Source: Clostridia bacterium
Lineage (GTDB): Bacteria > Bacillota > Clostridia > Christensenellales > Aristaeellaceae
NCBI GenBank assembly: GCA_017397765.1
Contig: JAFQIB010000095.1
Span: forward strand, 1 to 38,586
Reading direction: 5' to 3'
Length of the DNA: 38,586 nt
Within the stretch, counting starts at the first letter, position 1, and every line of letters starts with the position of its first letter. The notes below the pieces were generated by a model, which ran no database searches, was not told the DNA's origin, and saw only the letters and a program-made list of their open reading frames with translations. Below, piece by piece: positions 1-7,135 of this stretch. Position numbers and translations under genes: made by a program.

Positions 1-29
1 ATACTCCGGACCATGCGCAGACAGCAGGT

Positions 30-329
30 ATTTCAATCCACCCACCCCGCGTGGGGTGGGACATATCGTTCCGGCAGGTGCGTGCAGAGGCGGTATTTCA
101 ATCCACCCACCCCGCGTGGGGTGGGACCAGCTCCTGCCCTCATGCCGGTGCTGGAGGGAACATTTCAATCCACCCACCCCGCGTGGGGTGGGACGTGACA
201 AGCATGAGCTGTATGTGGACGTCTACAAATTTCAATCCACCCACCCCGCGTGGGGTGGGACCGTGTGATGATCCTCAAGGCTCTGAGGCTCGCGCAATTT
301 CAATCCACCCACCCCGCGTGGGGTGGGAC
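30..329 (-). CRISPR. Type I-C CRISPR array (5 repeats visible, continues past left edge)
   Basis: Five identical 33-nt repeats lie at 30-62, 95-127, 162-194, 229-261 and 297-329, separated by spacers of 32, 34, 34 and 35 nt; a sixth spacer is cut by the window edge (1-29). Read on the minus strand the repeat begins GTCCCACCCC, forms an 8-bp hairpin (CCCACCCC/GGGGTGGG, loop ACGC) and ends TGGATTGAAAT. That is the type I-C repeat form, whose last 11 nt become the crRNA 5' handle after Cas5c cleavage. The orientation and the leader at 330-505 mean the array is transcribed leftward, in the same sense as the cas operon. All visible repeats are identical, so this leader-proximal end shows no decay. 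I saw no match of these spacers elsewhere in the window. Confidence 0.98.
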
Positions 330-505
330 AGCAGAAGTGACTAACAAATGCGCGTGGCGCATTGTCAACTTCTAACAAAGAGAATCCATCAGTGGATGGA
401 TGCACCATAGACAACTTGAACAACAAGGCGCGAAAACCTGTAAACCCCTTGCGGAATCCGGTGCGAACCTACCAGCAATAACATGCGAGCTGTTACTTCG
501 CACGG
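330..505 (-). promoter_or_regulatory. CRISPR leader with candidate array promoter
   Basis: This 176-nt stretch lies between the cas2 remnant and the first repeat and holds no convincing gene. On the minus strand it has a TTGACA at 363-368, followed after 17 nt by GTTAGT at 340-345. This is a candidate array promoter with a good -35 and a poor -10 that would start transcription close to the first repeat. A small palindrome (ATCCATC/GATGGAT) lies at about 384-401. Because cas1 and most of cas2 are missing, the leader can be expected to drive transcription but not local spacer acquisition. The -10 assignment is weak. Confidence 0.65.
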
Positions 506-646
506 CTACAGGATGAGGTCTCCTTCGATCTCGAAGGTTTCTTTAGCGCCGATGTGAGCAACCTTGCCCTGATAATTGTTACCCAGCGTGTAAAAGCGCA
601 GGCTGTCGCAGCTGGTATCAATGAGTTGCTCCAAATCATGCTTGCT
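506..646 (-). pseudogene. cas2: cas2 remnant (C-terminal part only)
   Basis: Read on the minus strand, the frame ending at the TAG at 506-508 encodes a peptide containing LEQLIDTSCDSLRFYTLG, then NNYQGK and IGAKETFEIEGDLIL. This is the C-terminal half of a type I-C Cas2, the small ferredoxin-fold partner of Cas1 in spacer integration. The Cas2 start, the catalytic N-terminal strand (usually YDV/YDI) and the first half are absent; an in-frame stop lies just upstream at 656-658. The fragment begins where the cas4 fragment ends, so a single deletion joined the two genes. It should give no functional Cas2. Recognition is by motif and context, without a database search. Confidence 0.85.
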
Positions 647-725
647 CAATGTGAATCAGCGCCCACTGCCTGGGACAATAGGCAAAGTGCTGCAGGCCGG
701 AGATCTGCAAAGGCTCGCGGGGCAT
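636..725 (-). pseudogene. cas4: cas4 remnant (first ~28 codons)
   Basis: An ATG at 723-725, one base after the cas7c stop, opens a 29-residue frame with LQISGLQHFAYCPRQWALI, then HIEQA and a TGA at 636-638. This is the N terminus of a type I-C Cas4, including the first iron-sulfur cysteine (Cys17) in the YCPRQWAL motif. A full Cas4 of about 220 residues would carry a RecB-type nuclease core and three more cysteines, all missing here. Position (directly after cas7c) is where cas4 sits in standard I-C operons, before cas1 and cas2. The hexamer GAGCAA occurs at the point where the frame changes from Cas4 to Cas2 and may have served as microhomology; that part is inference. Confidence 0.87.
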
Positions 726-726
726 A

Positions 727-1560
727 TCACATACCCTCGATCACTTCGCAGGCCAGGCCGGGCAGCTCGTCCAGCTGGATGTCATAGTCTGCCACAGAGG
801 CAGGCGCATCGACCTTGGGCGTCACCTTCAGCAGCCGATGCACTTTGGCAGAGGAATACTGGCCATCCTTGCAATTATGCTCCCACCAGCAGACCTGCAC
901 CACTTCCATGGAGCCATCAGGACGGGCGGCAGAGGCGTCATTGACGAACAGGGTACGCAGGGCTTCCTTCACCACCAGGGCATCCTCCTGGGAGAAGCCG
1001 GTCTTTTCCGCCAGCTGCACATTGATGGAACCCTTCACCTGATACAGCCCGAAGCGCACGAAATGCTTCATCCCCATGGTGTCGCTGCCACGTTCGGCTT
1101 CGTTCTTGCGCTCGCCGCTGACACTCTTGGTGATCTGCATGGAGTAGGCGTCCACCGGATCAACGCTGACTGCCTGGTGGATGGATACCGGGCCGCGAAC
1201 GCCCACAGACTTGCAGTCAAAGCTATTGAAGGCAAATACCTGACCGAAGGTACGCACATCCAGCCATTTTTCGCAAGCTACCCTGGCAAATTCATCCTGC
1301 TTCTTGATGCCTTTCAACACGTTTGCGCGATCCTTCAGGCTGATGCAGTCATCGCTGCGACGGTCATCGGACTGCACAAAGATGTCATGCCCCAGATCCT
1401 GCATCCTGTTGCGAATCTTGCGCTTGATGCACACATCGGACATCTCGCCAAAGCCCTTGTAGTCCGTGCGGGGCCGATTGCCGTTGAGGGGATCACCGTT
1501 GGGGTTGGCATTGGTGACAGAAAGCAGCACAGCAAAGTCGATCTTCTTGTCAAACTTCAT
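727..1560 (-). CDS. cas7c: Type I-C Cascade backbone protein Cas7c (Csd2)
   Basis: Cas7 subunits polymerise along the crRNA guide to form the spine of the type I-C Cascade. The 277-residue product opens with MKFDKKIDFAVLLSVTNANP followed by NGDPLNGNRPR, the typical Csd2 N terminus, and has the family length. The ATG at 1560 is preferred over an upstream in-frame start because a GGAGGAA ribosome site precedes it and because it overlaps the cas8c stop by 11 nt, a sign of translational coupling. The C terminus ends one base before the cas4 remnant. No frameshift or missing block is seen, so the gene looks functional. Confidence 0.95.
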   Translation of the reverse strand: MKFDKKIDFAVLLSVTNANPNGDPLNGNRPRTDYKGFGEMSDVCIKRKIRNRMQDLGHDIFVQSDDRRSDDCISLKDRANVLKGIKKQDEFARVACEKWLDVRTFGQVFAFNSFDCKSVGVRGPVSIHQAVSVDPVDAYSMQITKSVSGERKNEAERGSDTMGMKHFVRFGLYQVKGSINVQLAEKTGFSQEDALVVKEALRTLFVNDASAARPDGSMEVVQVCWWEHNCKDGQYSSAKVHRLLKVTPKVDAPASVADYDIQLDELPGLACEVIEGM

Positions 1561-3331
1561 CGGAATGTTCCTCCGTTTCTTCGTTATCCTTCTTGGTGTA
1601 GAGCACACTCTTTTGCAGGTAGTAGCCGGGGAGATAAGATTCAGACAGGGGATCGCCATATTTCTCGGTTTCTTTGAGCGACAAGTGGATTTGCTCCATA
1701 ATTTCGCCGATCAGCTTCTCGTATTTTGTCCGAAGCCCGACGTGCAGCCGGGGATAATAGGCGTTTTTCAGTTGCTCCATGATGACCATGAAGGCGTATC
1801 CGGGACGTTTGACGAGCACAGATTGCATGCGGATCGCATTGGGCTCACGCTTCTCGTCCTGGTCGTAGGTATCTCGCTCAATCTTCTCCATCACGGCCAA
1901 CAAGCGTCCCCATTGATAGCTCCGATCCTTGCGTTCGGGTTCCAGTGCCAATTTGATTTCCCCCTTTTGACGGTCGATGTAGTACTTTCGTATGGCTGCG
2001 CAGGTGATGCACAGCAGCTTGTTGCGGTTGGCTTTACTGTACACCTGAAGGTTTCCGGCTTTGCTGACCAGAGCCTGCATGATATCCAGCGGGAACGCAG
2101 CCTGGTCGATACGGCAGGAAAGCAGACGCTGCATCTGGGGTGCAATCAGCTTTTCGTCCGGCTCCACCTTGCCAGCCTCGCCACGCTGTGTGCCAAAGGC
2201 GAAGGCGATCATGTTGTACAGCAGCGGGGACTGTACGCCGTGGTAGTAGTCCTTCCAGCAGCAGGTTTCGTCCCAATATGCCAGGCGGTCAAGGAAGTCC
2301 GAGCCCAGCATTTCATTATAGTAGGTAATAGCCAGGCGTCCGGTGGTGGCGGCATCAAAGGCGGCGATGATTACCTGATCTTCGGGCTGCCATTTATCCT
2401 GATAACCAACCAGCTTGCGCTTGAGATCCTCGCGGTAGCTCCGGTAATCCGGTAAGGCTTCTTCTTCCTCAAACTGAAAGAGGAAGGGCAACGTAAGCTT
2501 TGGGACGGTGCGTCCCTGAGGATTCCAGCAGACAAATGCACGACCACCCTGGATCGCTCCCTGGGTGCTGATGATCCACTTGAGGGCGTTGTGAGCCTTC
2601 TGTGAGGCAAGGTAGCCCACGGAGGCTGCTTCCTCAGGTTCAGCAAAACGACCACGGTAGGTGAAATTGGCAGAGTCGTTGGCAGAGATAATCTTTGCAT
2701 TGCCGTTGAGGGAGAAAGCCCCCTTCAGGTGCTGCCATGTGATGTGTGTATCCTCTCCTGTCAACATGCAGAGATTGGTTTCCCCCTGCTTTTGCGACAG
2801 ATAGTAGGAGGAATAGGCCTTCATCAGGTCGACATCCTCCCACACAGCAGTCTTGTCATCAATACCCAGTCCAAGCACACGCCAGCAAACCATGTCCTTT
2901 CCTTTGTCGGGGGACATTCCAGCATTGATCAGGTCACTGCGCAGTGTGCGCTGCTGGATATAGACCAGAATCGCCTTTGCTTTAGGATGAGCATATGCCG
3001 ACTGACACCATTGCGTGAGGTTGCTAATGTACAGGTTAAACTTGACCTCGTCATCGCCCAGCAGGTAGCCCAGTTGCTCACACAGCGGGTGGGCAGCAGG
3101 GCTGCTTGTACGGCCAGCGGATTCCTCCGTTACTGGAATGATGATCTTCTTGTCCTTATCAGCAAGCTTTGCGCCTTTGAACGCTCCATCCGCATTGATG
3201 GTGACTTCGATCTGCGCCTTGGTTACAATGTGGCCGATGGGGGCCAGGGGTTCTTCTTTGCCCTCTTCATAGAGGCCAACAATCTTTTCCATGGCTTCGT
3301 AGGTTTCCAATGCCTTTTGCAAAAGTCCCAT
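1550..3331 (-). CDS. cas8c: Type I-C Cascade large subunit Cas8c (Csd1)
   Basis: Cas8c is the large subunit that reads the PAM (5'-TTC in characterised I-C systems) and recruits Cas3. In many I-C systems an internal start in cas8c also makes the small subunit Cas11c. The 593-residue product starts MGLLQKALETYEAM and is full length for Csd1. A GGAGGTGACC ribosome site precedes the ATG, which shares one base with the cas5c stop (TGATG); the 3' end overlaps cas7c by 11 nt. An internal start for Cas11c can be expected in the last ~130 codons but I could not single one out. The gene is open throughout and looks intact. Confidence 0.95.
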   Translation of the reverse strand: MGLLQKALETYEAMEKIVGLYEEGKEEPLAPIGHIVTKAQIEVTINADGAFKGAKLADKDKKIIIPVTEESAGRTSSPAAHPLCEQLGYLLGDDEVKFNLYISNLTQWCQSAYAHPKAKAILVYIQQRTLRSDLINAGMSPDKGKDMVCWRVLGLGIDDKTAVWEDVDLMKAYSSYYLSQKQGETNLCMLTGEDTHITWQHLKGAFSLNGNAKIISANDSANFTYRGRFAEPEEAASVGYLASQKAHNALKWIISTQGAIQGGRAFVCWNPQGRTVPKLTLPFLFQFEEEEALPDYRSYREDLKRKLVGYQDKWQPEDQVIIAAFDAATTGRLAITYYNEMLGSDFLDRLAYWDETCCWKDYYHGVQSPLLYNMIAFAFGTQRGEAGKVEPDEKLIAPQMQRLLSCRIDQAAFPLDIMQALVSKAGNLQVYSKANRNKLLCITCAAIRKYYIDRQKGEIKLALEPERKDRSYQWGRLLAVMEKIERDTYDQDEKREPNAIRMQSVLVKRPGYAFMVIMEQLKNAYYPRLHVGLRTKYEKLIGEIMEQIHLSLKETEKYGDPLSESYLPGYYLQKSVLYTKKDNEETEEHSDEV

Positions 3332-4056
3332 CAGGTCACCTCCCCATATTCACGCAGACCAGAGAAATTGCCTGTATCCTCGCCAAAGGATTTCATGCTC
3401 ATGGCTTTGATGGGCTTGTGCATGGGACACTCTTCCGGCCGGACGAATTTGATGATCCCCTTCTCCATCACTGGCCGCCAGAGATTGACAGTCATTTTGC
3501 CTGCGGTTTCCTCGGAGTAAGCCTCATCGGCATAGGTCATGCCATGATACATCACCCCGAAGGACAGCTGTGGCAGATCGTCGTAGTCGCCTTCGCCTTC
3601 ACCGAACACGCAGGGTTCCACATAGGCCTGGCACTCGCGGGTGCCCAGGAATACATCCCTGCGCCCACCACGGCGAATCATTTTTTTAGCGATCTCGTGA
3701 TGCTTGTTTTCGTTCCGATCTCCCGCCAACTCAGGACGGTTCATGTTCCACTCGAAATGGGCGCGCACCTGGTAGCGGCAGTCCTTCAGGTAGGTGTAGT
3801 AGGCCAGGTCGTTACCGCCGTTGTACTTGATGGGGCGGATGCTCTTGACCTCCGTCTGGATACGGTTCATGATGCGCACTTCATCTATATACCAGATGAT
3901 GGTAGGCTTCCAGTAAATTGAGGAAAGCACGCCCTTGAGCGCCTCGTATGTAGGCACCTGGTAGCTGTTTTTCTCGCCGCCCACACGCATCAGTGGATCG
4001 GAGAACAGCGCATACGGTCCGTAGACCTCGAACTCTACAATATTAGGGTGCTGCAC
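3331..4056 (-). CDS. cas5c: Type I-C crRNA-processing endonuclease Cas5c (Csd5)
   Basis: In type I-C, which lacks Cas6, Cas5c cuts pre-crRNA at the 3' base of the repeat hairpin to leave an 11-nt 5' handle, and it stays in Cascade at that end. The 241-residue product has the family pattern: an N-terminal strand (VEFEVYGPYALFSDP), MRVGGEKNSYQVPTYEALKG and VLSSIYWKPTI. The start is a GTG at 4056, 12 nt after a GGAGG; it overlaps cas3 by 22 nt. Both the array repeats and the divergent repeat at 6549-6586 present the hairpin-plus-TGGATTGAAA arrangement this enzyme recognises, so it probably matures both. Confidence 0.95.
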   Translation of the reverse strand: MQHPNIVEFEVYGPYALFSDPLMRVGGEKNSYQVPTYEALKGVLSSIYWKPTIIWYIDEVRIMNRIQTEVKSIRPIKYNGGNDLAYYTYLKDCRYQVRAHFEWNMNRPELAGDRNENKHHEIAKKMIRRGGRRDVFLGTRECQAYVEPCVFGEGEGDYDDLPQLSFGVMYHGMTYADEAYSEETAGKMTVNLWRPVMEKGIIKFVRPEECPMHKPIKAMSMKSFGEDTGNFSGLREYGEVT

Positions 4057-6395
4057 AGATCATTTCCCTCCTTTATGCCGATATTGCTGTCGTAATAGTC
4101 GTTGTTCAGGGCATAGATGCTGCCGTCCAACAGCGTAAACGCCATTCCTTTTTCCAACATCTGTTCAATTTGCCCGTTTGTAACCGAAACGGTATAAGGC
4201 TTTGCTTTTTCCAGCAACCTGGCTACACTGGCAAGGTCATATCGAAGATCATCGTTCGATAATTCATCCATGATCTTTTTTCCCTCACCAAATGACACAA
4301 GAACACTCTCGCTGTTGCTGTCAAACACCTCGAACCATTTCCCCGCCGTGCGGAAGGCCTGGTTGAGCAAATAAGGGGATGAGGATTTCGACAGGAACTG
4401 CGTGTTGGTTGAAAGCAGCTCGAAAAGGTATTGTTCGTTGACGTAATAATCCTGTGCTCGCTTCGGCATATCGACATACAGGGCCGTATAATAATCCCGT
4501 ACAGCTGCGTCAGAGGCAAGGTCGTGATCGTAGTATGCCGGATGCTGGCGATATTCCGCCAACAGCTTTGTCAAAGCAGCTTGCGCCTCGCTGATCTCTT
4601 TGAGCGGCCCCAGCTTTTCACCTTTCAATGTGCAGATGCGTACCGGCTGAGGATCGGTGTGTTCGCCATGGCGGTTGCATCGTCCGGCGGATTGCACAAT
4701 GCTGTCCAACCCGGCGGCCAAGCGAATAACTGAACCGAAGCTGATATCCACGCCGGCCTCGATTAACTGTGTCGAGACGCAGATCAATTTCTCCTTCCCT
4801 GCCAAGGCCGTGTTCAGTTCTTGCAGCACCTGCTTACGATGCGCCATGCACATGCTGGCGGACAGATGGAAAAGCCTTGCATTTGTCGTTTCTCTCAGCG
4901 TATGGAACAGATCGGCTGCCTCGCGTTTGGTATTGCAAACCACCAGCAGACTGTTGGTGGTTTCAAGTGTTTTGCGTGCAAGGTCAGCAAGCTCCGCCAT
5001 GGAAAAGGAACCAGCATCCTGAATCTTTGTCCGTTGGAAAAGCGGCGCATACTGCTTGAACATAGCATCGCTGATCAACGGCTCGCAGGGGATCATTTTG
5101 CGTTCTGCTTTGTCGAAAGCCGGCTGCGTCGCGGAGCAAAGCACCACCGTCGCATTGCAGCATCTGACCAGGAAATTGATGGCGCAGTTGAACATGGAAA
5201 GCATCCTGGGTGGCAGAGATTGTACTTCATCAATGATGATGACGCTTTCACATAACGCATGGAAACGCCGCACCGAGGACATTTTGCCGCTGAACAGCGT
5301 ATTCAGCAGCTGTACAAAGGTCGTGATAATCATGGGCGCATCCCATGTTTCCTGCATATATTCCGTTTGCGCCACCTGCTCCGGCGTTGCTTCTTCCTGC
5401 ACCAGATTGGAATGATGCTCCAGCACAAGAACACTGTCGCCAACCGCCGACTTGATTACATCGGCATTCTGCTCGATGATGGAAAGGAAGGGGGCAACAT
5501 AGAAGACTCTTTGCATCTTGTTCTTTTTGGCATGAAGCACTGCAAACCGTATGGCTGCCAGCGTTTTACCGCCACCGGTGGGCAGGTCGAGGCGATAAAG
5601 CCCGGGGGGATTCTCTGCTGCGGCAACGCAACAGTCGGAAAAGGCTCTGCGAGCCAACTGGATGGGTTTCTCCTGCGGAAAGGACATGATGTGTTCGTCA
5701 ACTCGCGCAGCACATTCTGCCCAGTCAGGCGGGTTGTTCTGTGGAAGGGGGAGGTTGTCCATAAAACATCGGGTGTCGGTTCTGTCTGCTTCAACGATGG
5801 CCGAGGTGATCAGACGCGCCAGCAGCCCCAGAGCATAGCAGCATTCCTTTTCACTTCTGACATAAGCGTGAATCCTCAGCTGAAAAAAAGCGGTGATCTC
5901 CTTCTTCGCCTCGCTGAAAAGCTGCACGATTTCGTCTTTGGCCGCACATTCTTCATAAAAGGATGTGATCGCTCGGTAGTCATAGGTGGGCTGGTGCTTC
6001 AGCCGATGATCAAACCCGCTTTCATGCCGTTCATTCCACAGATCAAACAACCCGTGGTGACTGCCAATACAGATGGCAATGACCTCGGCCACAATATTTT
6101 CCATAGGCTGATTGTTTAGAGTATGAAACAGCTCCATGATACAGCGCACACCAGCAAAGGTATGGATCACGCTGCCCTTGCGAACTGGTTCGTTGTTGCT
6201 TGCTCGGGTAATGTAATCATCAAATTCATCTGTGAACTTACCGCAGTCGTGCAGTAAACCCGTCAAGTACCCCGTTGCGCTCAACCCGCAGGGGGCAAGA
6301 ATACATTTCGCAAGATCGGCAACAGAACGTGAATGCTCCGCACAAGTCTGAATGCGATGCGGATTTGACAATGGATCAATGTGCGCTGTATGCAT
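4035..6395 (-). CDS. cas3: CRISPR-associated helicase-nuclease Cas3
   Basis: Cas3 is recruited to the R-loop formed by Cascade, nicks the displaced strand with its HD domain and degrades DNA while translocating. The HD nuclease comes first, with an early histidine in AEHSRSVADLA and the HD pair in LTGLLHDCGKF (near residues 45-55). A superfamily 2 helicase follows: Walker A LPTGGGKT near residue 275 and a DEVQ box (IIIDEVQSLP) near residue 390. Two in-frame ATGs exist; I prefer the second (6395) because GGAG lies about 8 nt upstream, giving 786 residues; the first, at 6407, adds four. First gene of the cas operon, with its promoter at 6447-6475. It looks intact, so interference should still work. 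Confidence 0.95.
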   Translation of the reverse strand: MHTAHIDPLSNPHRIQTCAEHSRSVADLAKCILAPCGLSATGYLTGLLHDCGKFTDEFDDYITRASNNEPVRKGSVIHTFAGVRCIMELFHTLNNQPMENIVAEVIAICIGSHHGLFDLWNERHESGFDHRLKHQPTYDYRAITSFYEECAAKDEIVQLFSEAKKEITAFFQLRIHAYVRSEKECCYALGLLARLITSAIVEADRTDTRCFMDNLPLPQNNPPDWAECAARVDEHIMSFPQEKPIQLARRAFSDCCVAAAENPPGLYRLDLPTGGGKTLAAIRFAVLHAKKNKMQRVFYVAPFLSIIEQNADVIKSAVGDSVLVLEHHSNLVQEEATPEQVAQTEYMQETWDAPMIITTFVQLLNTLFSGKMSSVRRFHALCESVIIIDEVQSLPPRMLSMFNCAINFLVRCCNATVVLCSATQPAFDKAERKMIPCEPLISDAMFKQYAPLFQRTKIQDAGSFSMAELADLARKTLETTNSLLVVCNTKREAADLFHTLRETTNARLFHLSASMCMAHRKQVLQELNTALAGKEKLICVSTQLIEAGVDISFGSVIRLAAGLDSIVQSAGRCNRHGEHTDPQPVRICTLKGEKLGPLKEISEAQAALTKLLAEYRQHPAYYDHDLASDAAVRDYYTALYVDMPKRAQDYYVNEQYLFELLSTNTQFLSKSSSPYLLNQAFRTAGKWFEVFDSNSESVLVSFGEGKKIMDELSNDDLRYDLASVARLLEKAKPYTVSVTNGQIEQMLEKGMAFTLLDGSIYALNNDYYDSNIGIKEGNDLCSTLIL

Positions 6396-6446
6396 ATTTT
6401 TCTCCATAAAGGATTGAAATAACGGTACAGGAGTTGCAATGAATAT

Positions 6447-6475
6447 ATTTTAGTACATACACATGCCTATGTCAA
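6447..6475 (-). promoter_or_regulatory. cas operon promoter (TTGACA-N17-TAAAAT)
   Basis: Minus-strand -35 TTGACA at 6470-6475 and -10 TAAAAT at 6447-6452, exactly 17 nt apart, predict a start near 6440 and a ~45-nt leader before cas3. It is a near-consensus housekeeping promoter, strong enough that a brake would be useful. The sequence matched by the CreR-like guide (6490-6505) lies just upstream. A full-length Cascade footprint starting at 6505 would reach the -35 box. Confidence 0.88.
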
Positions 6476-6489
6476 GTTTGTCTGTATAT

Positions 6490-6508
6490 AAAATAAACAT
6501 ATATTGAA
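6490..6508 (-). promoter_or_regulatory. Predicted Cascade/CreR operator upstream of the cas3 promoter (PAM + protospacer)
   Basis: On the minus strand this site reads TTC (6506-6508) followed by AATATATGTTTATTTT (6505 down to 6490). The guide immediately following the handle of the divergent repeat is AATATATGTTTGTTTT (6587-6602). The first 11 nt are identical, position 12 differs (a G.T wobble against the target strand) and 13-16 agree; further down the match fades. TTC is the canonical type I-C PAM and sits exactly at position -1 to -3. Seed pairing with weak PAM-distal pairing is what crRNA-mimics use to bind without cleavage. The sequence match is seen directly; repression is inferred. 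Confidence 0.85.
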
Positions 6509-6514
6509 ATAGTA

Positions 6515-6543
6515 TTGCAAATTTCAGAATCAAATGATATAAT
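6515..6543 (+). promoter_or_regulatory. Promoter of the CreR-like RNA (TTGCAA-N17-TATAAT)
   Basis: Plus-strand -35 TTGCAA (6515-6520), 17-nt spacer and perfect -10 TATAAT (6538-6543). The predicted start falls at about 6549-6551, the first base of the divergent repeat. It is divergent from the cas3 promoter, and the predicted operator lies between the two. It may also drive the 138-aa gene at 6665. Confidence 0.85.
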
Positions 6544-6548
6544 CAATT

Positions 6549-6646
6549 GTCGCATCAAGCAATACCCTTGATGTGTGGATTGAAAAAATATATGTTTGTT
6601 TTTTCACAGGGAGAACGCCGCGATATGTGATTATCACGGCGTTCTC
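6549..6646 (+). ncRNA. creR: CreR-like crRNA mimic: divergent type I-C repeat plus guide targeting the cas3 promoter
   Basis: The transcript is expected to begin GTCGCATCAAG and to fold 6551-6559 onto 6567-6575 (9 bp including one G.U) around a loop of CAATACC. The next 11 nt, 6576-6586, are TGGATTGAAAA, differing only at the last base from the array handle TGGATTGAAAT. The hairpin stem is unlike that of the array repeat, but the layout (GTC start, stem, 11-nt handle) is the same, as Cas5c processing would demand. The guide starts at 6587 and matches the cas3 upstream region next to a TTC PAM. A 10-bp hairpin (6611-6620 with 6637-6646, loop of 16) may mark the 3' end, although no U-run follows it. 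Known relatives are CreR (cas-autorepressing) and CreA (toxin-repressing) RNAs. Because the target is the cas promoter, CreR is the better label. Confidence 0.85.
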
Positions 6647-6664
6647 ATAATACGAGGAGGAGCT

Positions 6665-7081
6665 ATGATCACATCGTTCTGCATCGAATGGCATAATTGG
6701 GGCGACATAACACCCGTATATCATGTAGCAACAGAGACCACAAAGGTTTTCCGGCGAAAGAAGCTGTTGACCACCGGTCAATACAATGACATTGGCAATG
6801 CCTTCATTACGACCTCAATACCTCTGAGCCAAGAGAAGTGTGACTATCTGTTTTCATTGATTGATACAATCGTTTCAGAAGCCTCCGGCAAAGGCTATAT
6901 GCAAAAGATCTGCGATGGCTATTACTGGCGCCTTCTGATCCGTCACAGTGATAAGCATGTTCAGATGATCGAAGGTACTACTATCGCCCCCAACACCGCC
7001 TGCGAATTGGAGCTTGCCATCAGAGACATTCTCCATTCTGAAAGATATATGGGGCGTCCGCATCTGTTTGGCATTTGTTAA
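6665..7081 (+). CDS. Hypothetical protein, 138 aa, directly downstream of the CreR-like RNA
   Basis: I do not recognise a named family. The ATG at 6665 follows an excellent GAGGAGGAG site, so the longer upstream reading frame is not used. The product is soluble, with no signal peptide or membrane segment. Its second half (GYYWRLLIRHSD, then VQMIEGTTIAPN, and a C-terminal RPHLFG) resembles small Firmicute proteins ending in a P-x-LFG-like motif. It lies behind the CreR promoter and after a 10-bp hairpin without a U-run, so it may be expressed by read-through of the CreR transcript. A link to CRISPR function (for example a cargo or control protein) is possible but rests only on position. A strong bidirectional terminator follows. 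Confidence 0.75.
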   Translation: MITSFCIEWHNWGDITPVYHVATETTKVFRRKKLLTTGQYNDIGNAFITTSIPLSQEKCDYLFSLIDTIVSEASGKGYMQKICDGYYWRLLIRHSDKHVQMIEGTTIAPNTACELELAIRDILHSERYMGRPHLFGIC

Positions 7082-7090
7082 CAAATACAC

Positions 7091-7123
7091 AGCCGCCTGC
7101 TGGTTGGAAAACAGCAGGCGGCT
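7091..7123. terminator. Bidirectional Rho-independent terminator
   Basis: A 12-bp perfect stem (AGCCGCCTGCTG at 7091-7102, complement at 7112-7123) with a 9-nt loop and T/A-rich flanks separates the plus-strand 138-aa gene from the converging minus-strand small ORF. Confidence 0.85.
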
Positions 7124-7135
7124 TTCAATATACAG

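Noticed and set aside
554-787. Plus-strand open frame across the cas4/cas2 scar
   Set aside because: The minus strand carries recognisable Cas4 and Cas2 peptides; the plus frame resembles nothing and has no ribosome site.
6411-6420. GGATTGAAAT, identical to the last 10 nt of the array repeat, in the cas3 leader on the plus strand
   Set aside because: No hairpin or GTC-type repeat start precedes it and no promoter points through it in that sense, so it does not form a second mimic. It may be a relic or chance; noted only because it is so close to the CreR-like RNA.
6611-6646. Hairpin after the CreR guide as a full Rho-independent terminator
   Set aside because: The stem is strong (10 bp) but is followed by ATAATACGAGG with no T-run, so termination is unproven; kept only as a possible 3' boundary or attenuator.
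6549-7081. Reading the locus as a CreTA toxin-antitoxin pair with the 138-aa protein as toxin
   Set aside because: CreT toxins are usually very small and CreA targets the toxin promoter; here the guide matches the cas3 promoter, so CreR-type autoregulation fits better.
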